64,000 nucleotides of DNA, taken from an uncultured Eubacterium sp. GTDB taxonomy: Bacteria; Bacillota; Clostridia; Peptostreptococcales; Anaerovoracaceae. The translations under genes and the position numbers were made by a program. The notes beneath the pieces are model-generated. The model was not told the origin of the DNA. It worked only from the letters and a program-made list of their open reading frames with translations, and did no database searches. The DNA lies in NCBI GenBank assembly GCA_946555345.1, contig CAMNSS010000004.1:62001-126000 (forward strand). The letters run 5' to 3'. Position 1 is the first letter of the stretch. Each line of letters begins with the position of its first letter. Positions 31,279-41,194 of the stretch are shown piece after piece.

Positions 31279-31761
31279 CTAGCTTTCCTCTTGTCCATCC
31301 TCCTCGCGCATCGCCTTGTGCAGATTTGCATTCATTTTTCTGACCGTACGCTTGCCGATCATGCACATGACGATCCAGAAAACGACGAAAATCAGGACAA
31401 AGATGATGAAATAGCTCAAAAACCCCCAGAGACTATGTTCCATCCAGTACAAGAAATACGCAATCGGCATCATGATGAGCGAGACGAGGACGAAATAAAC
31501 GCCTGTCTGCTGCACGATTCCCCAATGCTCGATGTTCCAGATTACGGAGGCGGCGCTGAACCCGATGCCAAGGATTCCTGACAGTAAAGCCTGCACGAGA
31601 ACCGCATTGATTTCGCTTCCCATGGCAGAAGCAAGGCTCGGTTCACAAGGCGCATAATGTCCGTCCGCCCATGCGAGAGATATGAATATCGTGATGAGAT
31701 AACCGATCGTGATTCCAAGCGGGAATCCGAGCGCACCGCGCATTATAATTTTTTGTTTCAT
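31279..31761 (-). CDS. DUF3021 membrane protein
   Basis: A 160-residue protein with four membrane helices (about residues 10-30, 52-75, 85-108, 113-137) and a charged C-terminal tail. DUF3021 proteins are found directly downstream of LytTR regulators in Firmicutes, and that is the case here, with a 9-base gap. It probably modulates the activity of the LytTR protein at the membrane. Confidence 0.75.
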   Translation of the reverse strand: MKQKIIMRGALGFPLGITIGYLITIFISLAWADGHYAPCEPSLASAMGSEINAVLVQALLSGILGIGFSAASVIWNIEHWGIVQQTGVYFVLVSLIMMPIAYFLYWMEHSLWGFLSYFIIFVLIFVVFWIVMCMIGKRTVRKMNANLHKAMREEDGQEES

Positions 31762-31770
31762 TTTTTAACC

Positions 31771-32211
31771 TCACATTCCTAATATTTTCTTGATTTTGGA
31801 AACATACCGCCTGGAGACGTAGGTTTCCGTTTCATTTGATAATTTGACGCAAATCGTCCCCGCGAAGTTCAAGTCGAAGTTCTTCACTTGTCTCAGGTTG
31901 ATGATCTCTGAGTTTGAAATGCGGACAAACTGATGTGAATCCAAGCGTTTTTCGATTTCATAGAGCCTGAGGCGCAAAGTGTACTCGCCGTTTTTCGTGA
32001 CTGCGAAAACCTTGCCGCTGCTTGCGTAGATTCGGATCAATTTTTTTGGCTCCAGCACTTCAACTTTGCCGTCCTTGCTGCCGGCGATGACCTGGCTTGC
32101 ATCTGCTGACAGGCTTTTGGCGATGTTGTTGATTTCGTCCGTTATGGAATCCGTTAGAATGAGTATTTTTGGTTCTGTATAGGAGCTGTCGATTTTGATT
32201 TCGACGCGCAT
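31771..32211 (-). CDS. LytTR-domain response regulator
   Basis: GTG 32220 and ATG 32211 are both possible; AAGGAGG spacing favours ATG 32211 (146 residues, MRVEIKIDSSY). Residues 45-145 form the LytTR DNA-binding domain (YEIEKRLDSHQFVRISNSEI, then INLRQVKNF). There is no receiver domain. With the DUF3021 gene it forms a common two-gene autoregulatory unit. Confidence 0.85.
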   Translation of the reverse strand: MRVEIKIDSSYTEPKILILTDSITDEINNIAKSLSADASQVIAGSKDGKVEVLEPKKLIRIYASSGKVFAVTKNGEYTLRLRLYEIEKRLDSHQFVRISNSEIINLRQVKNFDLNFAGTICVKLSNETETYVSRRYVSKIKKILGM

Positions 32212-32493
32212 GGCATCCACCTCCTTTCCCGTTTATTGCGATAATCCTTTTTGTTACCGCCATTATATAGAAGATCGATGCTTCGTTCAATGGATTTGCG
32301 ATAGTCGGCTGGTTTGGGGCGATAAGTGGCTGGAGGGCGGCGGCATCATGCGGTCAATTTCATGCAGAGAACCGGGTTTAGCGTTGCCGTGCCAGTTTTT
32401 CCTGTGGGTGCATACAGCCGTGAAACATCCGCAGGAATGATGGACTAATTTGGAAAACAAACGAATGATGAGGTTCAAGGGAAATGTGCGCAT

Positions 32494-32530
32494 TAAAAAA
32501 TGCCTGCATATCTAAGAGAAATGCAGGCAT
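32494..32530 (-). terminator. Terminator of the DUF5684-like gene
   Basis: ATGCCTGCAT (32500-32509) pairs with ATGCAGGCAT (32521-32530); reading the minus strand it ends in TTTTTT (32495-32500). 32212-32493 and 32534-32650 contain no supported gene. Confidence 0.75.
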
Positions 32531-32650
32531 TATCTGGATTTAATTCCGGATATGCTCATTTTGTCCGCTTGACAAGGGGCATATCGCAATGCGGTTAAGT
32601 GCGGTCAGGGCATCCTCCTGTTTGCCGCATGATAGGGGAAGTATATGTAG

Positions 32651-33154
32651 CTACGGCATAACCTGCGATGAGGCATCTGTTCCGGCAGGTTCAGCATCCC
32701 TTACATACTGTGATGAGCCAAACGCCAGGATCAACAGAAATATGAGGTTGAGGAATACCAGCCCGCATGTGAATCCTGCGCCGTGGCCAAACGCTTTAGC
32801 GAGCTTATATAACAGCATAATGTTGATGATACCGATTGCAATCAACAAAAAAGGCAGAAGCGCCAGGATCAGGTTTCCTCCTGCAGTATATTCATTCATA
32901 AATCCTATGGTAAACAGGATGATATAGAGCGCGCCAAGAGCGATGCTTACGCCAAACATCAGCGGTCGCCATGCGATCTTGTATATGATATAGCTGTTGT
33001 AAATGGGGATGATCGCTTTCCAGCCCGCTTCCCCCGCTTTGCTGAAAATTCTCCAGTAAGCGACGATCATTAAGATGGCTATGATCAGCGAGCCGAGCAT
33101 CAAGCCGGCAAAATACGATGCGAGTTCCGCATACACTGAATACGTTGAATACAT
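32651..33154 (-). CDS. DUF5684-like membrane protein
   Basis: A 167-residue protein with four membrane helices. The segment FSKAGEAGWKAIIPIYNSYI is the hallmark of the DUF5684 / signal-peptidase-associated small membrane family, and LAKAFGHGAGFTCGLVFL matches the later helices. Function is not known. The upstream gap 33155-33700 is 546 bases; it holds an AT-rich promoter-like zone and two imperfect copies of ATATGCSGTAAACCRGGAT near 33585 and 33637, but no gene I trust. Confidence 0.7.
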   Translation of the reverse strand: MYSTYSVYAELASYFAGLMLGSLIIAILMIVAYWRIFSKAGEAGWKAIIPIYNSYIIYKIAWRPLMFGVSIALGALYIILFTIGFMNEYTAGGNLILALLPFLLIAIGIINIMLLYKLAKAFGHGAGFTCGLVFLNLIFLLILAFGSSQYVRDAEPAGTDASSQVMP

Positions 33155-33700
33155 TTTTGAACCTCCTATTTTTAAATCGTCATGAAATAAATGATAAAAT
33201 GAATGATGATAGGGAAAGTATAGCTTTTTTGGAACATCATGTCAATCTATAACATCAGGGCTGCGGTAACATTGAACTGTTTTGCCGAAGGGATCGTTCA
33301 GCAAGGGGGGATGCGTTAAAATGCTACGAAAATAGACGCTGTGCGAAAGCGCGATCAATCGGCATCCCGCTGGTTTGGTGAAGCGTCCTTGGAAAACGCA
33401 AGGTCAATGGAAGTTGTGGTTTTTAAATTCGGGTTTTACCGCCCTTCGCCGCTCAGTTCTTCGCTGTCCCTTGCCGTTTTGCTTTCGGTTGCGCTTTGCA
33501 TGAAAGGGCAGGCACGAAATAAGCTCTGGAAGCTTGCATTTTTTATTGTCTTGCAAAATGAGCAGGGAATCGCTATTATATATCTATATGCCGTAAACCG
33601 GGATATGCCATAAAATATGCGCCGCAGACTGGCATATGCGGTAAACCAGGATAGACAGCAAAATGGCAAGTGATGAAACCTAAATTCGACAGGAGGACGT

Positions 33701-34666
33701 ATGTTAACGAAAGTCACAGATAACATATATAAAAAAGTAGTGCCGCTTCCCAATAACCCGCTGCGGGAAATCAACGCCTATATCATAACGGGGGAGAAAA
33801 ACCTCCTCATCGATACGGGCTTCAACAGGCCGGAATGCGAAGAAGCTTTGAAAAGCGCATTTGACGAGCTGGGCATCCGCTCCTTTGATGTCTTCGTCAC
33901 CCACCTGCATTCGGATCACTGCGGGCTCGTGCCGAAGTTTGCATCGGGGGACAGCGCCATTTACGCCGGGGAAACGGACGGGGAGCTGATGAATTTCGAA
34001 GCAGGCAACCTCTATTGGAAGATACTGGACGACATGTTCCTGAAATTCGGCTTTCCCAAGGCGGATTTCGGCAGGAACACCGACATTCACCCGGGCAGGA
34101 AATACGTCCACGATTCGAAGATCAATTTCACCTATGTAGCGGAAGGCGACGTGCTGGAGTACGGCGGCTACAGGCTCGAAGCAATTGAAACGCCGGGACA
34201 TACCCCGGGGCATATGTGCCTTTACGACCGGAATAAAAAAATTCTCTTTTGCGGGGATCATATCTTAGGGACGATTACCCCGAACATCACCATCGAAATC
34301 AGCGCCGAGAACCCTTTACAGGACTATTTGCAAAGCCTCGCAAAGGTGGAAAAGCTGGACGTTAAGTTGCTGTTGACGGCACATGGGACGCCTGTGGCGG
34401 ATATGTATGCTCGCATCAAGGAACTGTACAAGCACCATGAAGACCGGCTGGCGGAAGCGCGTTACATCCTGGGCGATGCGTGGAAGACACCGTACGAGGT
34501 GGCGAGGGATATGACCTGGGAGATCGAATGCAGGAACTGGGAAGAATTTCCCGCGCCGCAGAAATGGTTTGCGACGGGGGAGGCGATTTCCCATTTACAG
34601 TATCTGTATTCTTGCGGTACGGTGAAGCGGGAGGAACGGGATGGCATCTACCATTATCATCAATAG
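33701..34666 (+). CDS. MBL-fold metallo-hydrolase
   Basis: A 321-residue protein with THLHSDHCG (zinc-binding HxHxDH, about residues 67-75), TPGHTPGH and LTAHG. The C-terminal 80 residues form the helical extension seen in a subgroup of glyoxalase-II-like hydrolases. Substrate not predictable. Good AGGAGG ribosome site. Followed 50 bases later by the metallophosphoesterase. Confidence 0.9.
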   Translation: MLTKVTDNIYKKVVPLPNNPLREINAYIITGEKNLLIDTGFNRPECEEALKSAFDELGIRSFDVFVTHLHSDHCGLVPKFASGDSAIYAGETDGELMNFEAGNLYWKILDDMFLKFGFPKADFGRNTDIHPGRKYVHDSKINFTYVAEGDVLEYGGYRLEAIETPGHTPGHMCLYDRNKKILFCGDHILGTITPNITIEISAENPLQDYLQSLAKVEKLDVKLLLTAHGTPVADMYARIKELYKHHEDRLAEARYILGDAWKTPYEVARDMTWEIECRNWEEFPAPQKWFATGEAISHLQYLYSCGTVKREERDGIYHYHQ

Positions 34667-34716
34667 GATAGCATCGATGGGAGTATTATCAATAGGAGAC
34701 GGGCGAAAGGGATAGC

Positions 34717-35433
34717 ATGACGGGAAGAGTTTTTATTACGGGAGACAAGCATGGGTCGCTTCTGCCCTTGTTTGGCCTTGCCCAGAAGAATGAATTAAAC
34801 AGTGCGGATATTTTGCTTATCACTGGGGATGCAGGCTATATCTGGAATGAGGATTACCCCTATAAAGTGGAAACCTTGCAGCAGGTTTTTCCAGGAACGA
34901 TCGCATTTATCGACGGAAACCATGAGAATCATGCGATTTTAAATGCCATGGAAGTGTGCTGTTGGAATCATGGAAAGGCGCACCGGGCGGGAGAGCGGGT
35001 CTTTCATTTGATGCGGGGCGAGCTCTATTCCATTTACGGCGATCATTATTTCGTTTTTGGCGGCGCACGTTCCGTAGACCAGGACCGAAGGGTAGAGGGC
35101 GAAAGCTGGTGGCAGGAGGAAGAGCCGTCCGCCGCTGAGCTTTCCTACGGCGAAAAGCAGCTTGCGGAGCATTTGCATGAAATCGATTATGTGATTACCC
35201 ATGAAACGCCGCTCTTTGCCAGAGAGCCGATTCCGCGGAATAAGCCGATCGACGATGATTATCGGCTTCCGGCGGTGCTGGACGAATGGTATGAGATGGT
35301 ATCGGAAGGCAAGCGTTTCAAAAAGTGGTACTTTGGGCATATGCACGTTGACCAGGAGATCACCCCGAAGCTGCGGGCGCTGCATGCCGATATCCTGCTG
35401 GTTGGGACGGATCAAAAGGTTTTGTGGGCTTAG
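34717..35433 (+). CDS. Metallophosphoesterase
   Basis: A 238-residue calcineurin-like phosphoesterase: GDKHG in place of the usual GDxHG, LITGDAGYIW, DGNHEN, ITHETP and FGHMH supply the metal ligands. It is a cytosolic protein of unknown substrate. The 166 bases that follow are a purine-rich degenerate spacer. Confidence 0.88.
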   Translation: MTGRVFITGDKHGSLLPLFGLAQKNELNSADILLITGDAGYIWNEDYPYKVETLQQVFPGTIAFIDGNHENHAILNAMEVCCWNHGKAHRAGERVFHLMRGELYSIYGDHYFVFGGARSVDQDRRVEGESWWQEEEPSAAELSYGEKQLAEHLHEIDYVITHETPLFAREPIPRNKPIDDDYRLPAVLDEWYEMVSEGKRFKKWYFGHMHVDQEITPKLRALHADILLVGTDQKVLWA

Positions 35434-35599
35434 CGTGCAAGAAGAGAATTGGCGGGTTTTGCAAGTCTGGAAATGAGAGGATTCAGCGGGCTTTGCGGGT
35501 CTGGAAACGAGGCCTGCGAGCCGTTTTATTGAATTGCGGGCGGTGGGATTATCATTATCGGTGTACATTGCTTTTGGCAAGCGGAATGGAGGAATGCTC

Positions 35600-35758
35600 A
35601 TGTATGGATTAGCTTATGTCGCAGGGATGCTTTTGATCTCTTTGGCAGCTTATGGCGTTGTCCTGGTCAACCGGAAAAACAAACAAGAAGCTTTGACGTT
35701 AGGCCTCACGGTTTTTGCCGTGATTGCGGTTTTGGGAATCATCAAGTGGTTTTTTTAA
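35600..35758 (+). CDS. Small two-helix membrane protein
   Basis: GGAGG precedes ATG 35600. 52 residues with two hydrophobic helices (LAYVAGMLLISLAAYGVVLV and LTLGLTVFAVIAVLGIIKWF) joined by the basic loop NRKNKQE. Function unknown; a longer frame to the left lacks a start signal. Confidence 0.55.
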   Translation: MYGLAYVAGMLLISLAAYGVVLVNRKNKQEALTLGLTVFAVIAVLGIIKWFF

Positions 35759-36402
35759 AAATTGCATGATGAAGTTGTGCGCAGGGAAAGAATTGCACGG
35801 TAATGCGGACGCTTGATGGCGGGAAAGTCCGCCTGAATGCCGGAAAGGCAGGATCTGGCGGAAACCTTGCGTTTAGCGCAAGCGATCACTTCTTAAACAT
35901 CGAGTTTTCGTGCTTTGTTTGTGTCCGTTATTCTTTATTTAAACTGCGGGGCGTCGATTCTCGCAGCCGCTATTCTTTGCAACCAGATCCTTGGTTGTGA
36001 GTTTTGCGTATTGTTTTTAGTTTGTTGTTATCTTTATTGGTTTCTTTTTTCTTGGTCGATCCCTGGGCGCCGGCTTCCTCCTCGTCGTGTTCTTGAAAAA
36101 TCCGATCCTTGCTGGTGTTTCTTTCGTATTGGTTTTCGCAACATCCATTGTTGCGTTACTGGACTGTGGATTTTTTCGCATCGGTTTTCGCAAGCTTGAT
36201 TCTTTTGCAGGTGTGTTTTCTTTCGCAACTCTTTTTATAAATCTAACTTTTTGCTGCTGCGTTCTTTTTTGCCCGGCTTTCCTGCCGTTTTCATTGGAGG
36301 GTGCGCGGCTTTCCGATAAAACTGGAAAAAATAATTGACAATAAATGGAAAATGTTATACACTATAAATGTAAAATATTGTAAATAAAAACAGGTAAAAG
36401 GG
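35759..36402. other. Long spacer without a supported gene
   Basis: 644 bases. 35880-36300 is pyrimidine-rich low-complexity DNA with recurring words (TTGGTTTTCGCAA, CATCGGTTTTCGCAA). Short open frames here have hydrophobic but non-protein-like products. The last 60 bases turn AT-rich and look like a promoter for the next gene (TTGACA at 36336-36341, TATACT-type box near 36356-36362). Confidence 0.5.
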
Positions 36403-36411
36403 ATGGATGCT

Positions 36412-37272
36412 ATGGATTTACGGAAACAGGCAGATCATATCGTGATGCATTTGGTCAATACAGGGCGTAACAGGGGGCTATTGAAAACAGTGCCGCATAA
36501 AGATGTGCTGGATCTTTCCATTATATATAGGATGGTTGTGGATCGTGGGAACGGCGGGCTGCGGACGATCTTGATAACGAATGCGGTGTCAGAAAAACTA
36601 GGGCTTAGCCAAAATGAAATTAGCCTGCTGGCTTATCGGAATACTGTGCGGATGTTTCCCCTGGAGCTTTTTAAATGCTCCGACCGTCTTTATATGATGA
36701 CCAACAGCGCTAAGCTGCATGGCGCGGCGGTCATGGTTTACAAGGGCGCAATTAAGAAACTATCCCAGCGGCTGGGCGGAAACTTGTTTATCATCCCCAG
36801 TTCTGTCCATGAGGTGATGGTCGTTTCGGAAACTAGTGTTGATTTGGGTTTTCTGTTACAGGCTTTATCGGAAAACAACAGGTCGCATATAGAAAAGCAG
36901 GAAGTGTTGTCAGATCATGTGTATTGCTATGATCAAAAGCGGAATGTGATTGGGATCGCGTCTTCTTCTGCCCGGCCGTTTCGGACAGAATTGAAAGGCG
37001 GCGCAAATGTTGGTTTCTTTCGGCCAGCACCGGCAGGAAGCTTGGCTGATACGCAATGCGGGCCGGTCACGGCAAGCGTTCTGAAAACGCCGCCATGTGG
37101 ACCATCGCCGGCAGGCGGGCTAAATGCTTCGCCGTTTGAACGATCATCGGCAGCCGTTTCATCTGCGCCGCCATTTAAGGCGGCGTTCCCGGGCGTTTCC
37201 AATATGCCGTTATTTGCTGCGCCGCCTGCGAGCGGTTCAAAAAAACTTGATAAAACAGGAAAAGCATTGTAA
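36412..37272 (+). CDS. DUF5688-type protein with Pro/Ala-rich tail
   Basis: Two ATGs, 36403 and 36412; AAAGGG spacing favours 36412 (286 residues). Residues 1-175 match DUF5688 as I know it: VPHKDVLDLSIIYRMVV, YMMTNSAKLHGAAVM, IIPSSVHEVMVV and VLSDHVYCYDQK. Residues 185-286 are a low-complexity Pro/Ala/Ser tail with GPSPAGGLNASPFERS-type repeats, unusual for the family. Function is unknown. Confidence 0.7.
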   Translation: MDLRKQADHIVMHLVNTGRNRGLLKTVPHKDVLDLSIIYRMVVDRGNGGLRTILITNAVSEKLGLSQNEISLLAYRNTVRMFPLELFKCSDRLYMMTNSAKLHGAAVMVYKGAIKKLSQRLGGNLFIIPSSVHEVMVVSETSVDLGFLLQALSENNRSHIEKQEVLSDHVYCYDQKRNVIGIASSSARPFRTELKGGANVGFFRPAPAGSLADTQCGPVTASVLKTPPCGPSPAGGLNASPFERSSAAVSSAPPFKAAFPGVSNMPLFAAPPASGSKKLDKTGKAL

Positions 37273-37319
37273 TATATAGGTTGTGTTTATTGATAATCAA
37301 TACGAAGAGGTATAGAAAT

Positions 37320-38516
37320 ATGGAAAGAAAAATAGGTACAGTGTCGAGAGGAATCCGTTGCCCCATTATCCGGGAAGGCGATGATTTGGCGGATATCGTA
37401 GTAGATAGCGTGCTGGATGCGGCGGCGAGCGAAGGATTTGCGCTTCGGGACAGGGATATCATATCGGTAACGGAGTCGGTCGTAGCAAGGTCGCAGGGGA
37501 ATTATGCGTCGGTGGATGCGATCGCCAGGGACGTTAAAGCGAAGCTTGGCGGTGGTACGATCGGCGTGATCTTCCCGATTCTTTCAAGAAATCGTTTTGC
37601 CATCTGTTTAAGGGGGATTGCCAGAGGCGCGGAAAAAGTCGTGCTCATGCTCAGTTATCCAAGCGATGAGGTGGGAAATGCGCTCGTGAGCTGGGATCAG
37701 ATCGATGCGGCGGGCATTAACCCGTATAGCGATGTGCTGGATATTGAAAAATACCGCACTGCGTTTGGGGAAAACCTGCATCCGTTCACGGGCGTGGACT
37801 ATGTCCAGTATTACAGCAGCCTGATCCGGGAGGAAGGCGCTGAGGCAGAGGTGGTTTTCGCCAACCAGCCGCAAGAGATCCTTCGCTATACGAAAAAGGT
37901 TTTGGCTTGCGATATTCACACGAGGGAAAGAAGCAAGAGAATCTTGAAAGCACATGGGGCAGAGCTTGTGTTCGGCCTGGATGATATCATGACTGCATCG
38001 GTTGATGGAAGCGGGTATAACGAACGTTTCGGGCTTTTGGGGTCTAATAAATCCACGGAAGCTTCCGTAAAGCTGTTCCCGCGGGATTGCACTGATTTGG
38101 TGCTTGCAATCCAAAAACAGATTCTCGATCGGACGGGAAAGCACGTCGAAGCCATGGTATATGGAGACGGTGCGTTCAAAGACCCGGTAGGCAAGATTTG
38201 GGAATTGGCAGATCCATGCGTTGCGGTGGCGAATACGGAAGGCTTAGAAGGCACGCCGAACGAATTGAAACTGAAATACCTGGCTGACAATGACTTTAAG
38301 GATTTAAGCGGGGAAGCTCTGAAAGAAGCTATCTCGAAGCGGATCAGGGAAAAGGACGGAAGCCTTGTTGGAAAGATGGAATCGCAGGGAACGACGCCGA
38401 GACGGCTGACGGATTTGATCGGTTCTTTGTGTGATTTGACCAGCGGTTCTGGGGATAAGGGGACGCCGGTTATTTTGATCCAAGGTTATTTTGATAATTA
38501 TACGACAAATATATGA
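37320..38516 (+). CDS. CofE-like F420-0:glutamyl ligase family protein
   Basis: A 398-residue protein with the N-terminal ligase segment (SVTESVVARSQGNYASVDAI) and the C-terminal metal/nucleotide region (YGDGAFKDPVGKIWELADP). It is longer than archaeal CofE (about 250 residues) and belongs to the Firmicute branch found in bacteria that do not make F420, so the true substrate is likely a different gamma-glutamyl acceptor. Gap to the upstream gene is short (47 bases) but codon context gives no proof of an operon. Confidence 0.75.
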   Translation: MERKIGTVSRGIRCPIIREGDDLADIVVDSVLDAAASEGFALRDRDIISVTESVVARSQGNYASVDAIARDVKAKLGGGTIGVIFPILSRNRFAICLRGIARGAEKVVLMLSYPSDEVGNALVSWDQIDAAGINPYSDVLDIEKYRTAFGENLHPFTGVDYVQYYSSLIREEGAEAEVVFANQPQEILRYTKKVLACDIHTRERSKRILKAHGAELVFGLDDIMTASVDGSGYNERFGLLGSNKSTEASVKLFPRDCTDLVLAIQKQILDRTGKHVEAMVYGDGAFKDPVGKIWELADPCVAVANTEGLEGTPNELKLKYLADNDFKDLSGEALKEAISKRIREKDGSLVGKMESQGTTPRRLTDLIGSLCDLTSGSGDKGTPVILIQGYFDNYTTNI

Positions 38517-38592
38517 GTTGTTTTATTAAGTTTTGGCATTTATTGCCGATAGGAATTATAATGAAACTATAATTTTTCAAAGGAGGGATACC

Positions 38593-39288
38593 ATGGACAT
38601 TAATGCTGGTATGTATAATATTGGATCATCCTATGATGCTGCGAGGACGACAGCTTATAAGACAGGCGCAGAGGATAAAGTACAGGATGCGAAGGATAAG
38701 GAGCATGGGAAGGACAGTACCATCAATAATCCTGTCAAGGACAATTCTGACCGGGTTGAGTTCAGCAAGGAAACGCGCGTTACGACTGAAATGACGGAGC
38801 AGGATAGGGCAGAACTGATCAGGAGTCTCAAGGCGGATCAGGAAAACCAGATGAACCGTTTCATGAACATGATGACGGGAATGTTCCAAAAGCAGGGAAT
38901 CACTGGCCTTACAGCAGGAAGCGATGCATTTTGGCAGACGATTGCCAGCGGTAATTTTACCGTGGATGCTGCAACGAAGGCTGAAGCGCAGAATGCGATA
39001 TCCGAAGATGGGTACTGGGGCGTGAAGCAGACATCCCAGAGGCTGTTTGATTTTGCAAAGGCTCTGGCAGGCGATGATGTGGACAAGATGCGTGAGATGC
39101 AGGATGCGATGTATAAGGGATTTGAAGCCGCAGAAAAATCCTGGGGGAAATCCCTGCCTGGCATTAGTTACCAGACGAGGGATGCTGCCGATGCGCTCTT
39201 CGATGAGTATTATGCGAATGCATCGGGCAAGAGCGCGGCTGCTGCAAGCGTGAACAAGGGTTCTACGAACACGATGGCAACTGCATAG
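38593..39288 (+). CDS. Conserved hypothetical protein
   Basis: AAAGGAGG before ATG 38593 (231 residues). Begins MDINAGMYNIGSSYDAARTT; low-complexity charged N-terminus, coiled-coil (DQENQMNRFMNMMTGMF) and a conserved C-terminal block (ISEDGYWGVKQTSQRLFDFA; EKSWGKSLPGISYQT) that I have seen in uncharacterised Clostridia proteins. No signal peptide. Monocistronic with its own strong terminator. Confidence 0.7.
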   Translation: MDINAGMYNIGSSYDAARTTAYKTGAEDKVQDAKDKEHGKDSTINNPVKDNSDRVEFSKETRVTTEMTEQDRAELIRSLKADQENQMNRFMNMMTGMFQKQGITGLTAGSDAFWQTIASGNFTVDAATKAEAQNAISEDGYWGVKQTSQRLFDFAKALAGDDVDKMREMQDAMYKGFEAAEKSWGKSLPGISYQTRDAADALFDEYYANASGKSAAAASVNKGSTNTMATA

Positions 39289-39309
39289 TTTATTTACAGG
39301 AAAATATGA

Positions 39310-39345
39310 AACCCCCGCTTCCCGTAGGGAGGCGGGGGTTTTTCT
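39310..39345 (+). terminator. Terminator
   Basis: Fourteen-base stem with one mismatch, AACCCCCGCTTCCC paired with GGGAGGCGGGGGTT, then TTTTT. Confidence 0.9.
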
Positions 39346-39382
39346 TTTGCCGATTAAAACATGATGGTTATAAGGTGATTTT

Positions 39383-40105
39383 ATGAACGAGGGCGTGTCA
39401 TTAAAACGAACGATGGTACAGGCGGCGCATTGCGCATTCCCCTATACCATTCCGATTTTTGCGGGGTTTTGGTTTTTGGGGCTGACCTATGGGGTCTACA
39501 TGAATGTAGCAGGCTTTAGCGTTCTTTATCCCATGCTGATGAGCCTTACGATCTTTGGAGGCTCTCTTGAGTTTATCGCCGTGAATATGATGCTCTCTGC
39601 CTATGCCCCTGTCCAGACGCTGATGGTCGCATTTGTGGTGCAGGCACGGCATTTATTTTATGGGATTTCCATGCTGGATCAATTCAAGGGAATGGGGTTC
39701 AAAAAGCTTTATCTAATTTTTGGAATGTGTGACGAGACGTTTTCTATCAATTATTCCGCCGAGATCCCTGAACATATAGACCGGGGATGGTTTATGTTCT
39801 TTGTGACACTGCTAAATCACTTTTATTGGGTTTCCGGCGCGACCATTGGCGGACTTTTGGGATCGCTGATACCATTCCATGCAGAAGGGCTGGAATTTGT
39901 GATGACGGCGATGTTCGTCGTTATATTCCTTGAACAATGGTTTAAAGAAAAAAAGCACTATACGGCGGTCATAGGGCTTGGCGCTTCCGCGCTTTGCCTT
40001 GTGATTTTCGGTGCGGATTCTTTTATGATCCCAAGCATGATTTGCATCCTTTGTTTGTTGACGGCGTTCCGCAAGCCGATCGAAAGGACTGGTGGGTTGC
40101 AATGA
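39383..40105 (+). CDS. azlC: AzlC family branched-chain amino acid exporter subunit
   Basis: A 240-residue membrane protein with the AzlC hallmarks [24 protein letters not shown] and [15 protein letters not shown]. It works as the large subunit with AzlD to export branched-chain amino acids. It overlaps the azlD start (ATGA). The partner gene is frameshifted here, so the pump may be inactive. Confidence 0.92.
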   Translation: MNEGVSLKRTMVQAAHCAFPYTIPIFAGFWFLGLTYGVYMNVAGFSVLYPMLMSLTIFGGSLEFIAVNMMLSAYAPVQTLMVAFVVQARHLFYGISMLDQFKGMGFKKLYLIFGMCDETFSINYSAEIPEHIDRGWFMFFVTLLNHFYWVSGATIGGLLGSLIPFHAEGLEFVMTAMFVVIFLEQWFKEKKHYTAVIGLGASALCLVIFGADSFMIPSMICILCLLTAFRKPIERTGGLQ

Positions 40106-40427
40106 TGTTAACGCAACAGGTTATGACGATTGCGCTCTGCGTTCTCGGCACGATGGCGATGCGATTTTGCCTTTCCTGGTGTTTTCTGCGAAGAAGCCTA
40201 CGCCGAAATACATCCAGTATCTAGGAAAAGCGCTTCCGGCGGCGATTTTCGGTATGCTGGTGGTATATTGCCTAAAAAATGTTTCGTTCTTATCGGGCAG
40301 CCATGGCCTGCCTGAGCTGGCGGCGATCGTTGTGGTCGTCTGCCTTCACCTATGGAAGCGGCAGATGCTGCTGTCGATTGCGGGCGGTACGGCTTGTTAT
40401 ATGTTGCTCGTACAGTTGATTTTTTAA
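40102..40427 (+). pseudogene. azlD: AzlD family protein, frameshifted
   Basis: The frame from ATG 40102 reads [20 protein letters not shown] (after a first Met), then a TTTT tract at 40165-40168 carries it out of frame. The expected continuation ([20 protein letters not shown]) lies in the next frame and runs to the stop at 40427. One extra T would restore a 108-residue AzlD. Either a real inactivation or a base-calling error. Confidence 0.85.
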
Positions 40428-40440
40428 AAGGAGAAAAGCA

Positions 40441-41016
40441 ATGCGAATCTGCATCTTGATGGGCAGCCCGCGGAAAAACGGCAATACAGCCGGGCTGTTG
40501 CGTCCGTTTATGGAAGAAATGGAAATGAAGAATTGTGAATGCAGCCTGGTCTGGCTGTATGATAAGAATATCCATCCATGCTGTGCTTGCCGCATCTGCC
40601 AAAATGACTGGTCTGGGTTCGGTTGCCCGCAGGAGGATGATATGCAGGAAATCTTTGAATGCGTTTTATCTTGCGATTTGCTGGTTCTGGCTACGCCGAT
40701 CTACGCATGGTATTGTACTGCGCCGATGAAAGCTGCGATGGACAGGCTTGTTTATGGGATGAATAAATACTATGGAGAAGAAAAAGGTCCGTCTATCTGG
40801 GCAGGGAAAAAGGTTTCGTTAATTGCGACTTGTGGGTATCGGCCGGAAAAAGGGGCTGACTTGTGGGAACAGGGGGTCATCCGCTACTGTAAGCATTCCG
40901 GCTTGCAGTATATGGGTATGCTTGTGGAACGGGATCTGGGATATAAGGCTGTATTTATGGATGATGAGAAGGAGCTGCACGCAAGGCAATTTGCAGGCAA
41001 ACTGGTAACGCTTTGA
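40441..41016 (+). CDS. NADPH-dependent FMN reductase / flavodoxin-fold protein
   Basis: A 191-residue flavodoxin-like protein: GSPRKNGNTAGLL binds the FMN phosphate, and PIYAWYCTAPMKAAMDRL is the second flavin loop. The motif CCACRICQNDWSGFGC is a Cys cluster as in iron-sulfur flavoproteins (usually for a 4Fe-4S centre). Likely an anaerobic reductase; substrate unknown. Confidence 0.85.
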   Translation: MRICILMGSPRKNGNTAGLLRPFMEEMEMKNCECSLVWLYDKNIHPCCACRICQNDWSGFGCPQEDDMQEIFECVLSCDLLVLATPIYAWYCTAPMKAAMDRLVYGMNKYYGEEKGPSIWAGKKVSLIATCGYRPEKGADLWEQGVIRYCKHSGLQYMGMLVERDLGYKAVFMDDEKELHARQFAGKLVTL

Positions 41017-41194
41017 TTTGGCAGGATTTAGGGAACAGAGGGGGTTGTGAAGCGAAGTCGAAAGTGGGCGGGGCGGAATCAAAGCATTCTTTCGTGTATA
41101 TGGTGGATAATTCAAGGCGGCGTTTCGCAAGGCGTTTTTTGAATTATATTTGGATTATGGAAAACCCCGAAAGCGATATTCCTTGTGTTTTAAA

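Noticed and set aside
33341-33613. A 90-residue gene between the DUF5684-like and MBL genes
   Set aside because: No ribosome site, unlike codon use, product not protein-like.
35803-36338. Small membrane proteins in the 35.8-36.3 kb spacer
   Set aside because: Hydrophobic products arise from T-rich low-complexity DNA in several frames; no ribosome sites or family resemblance.
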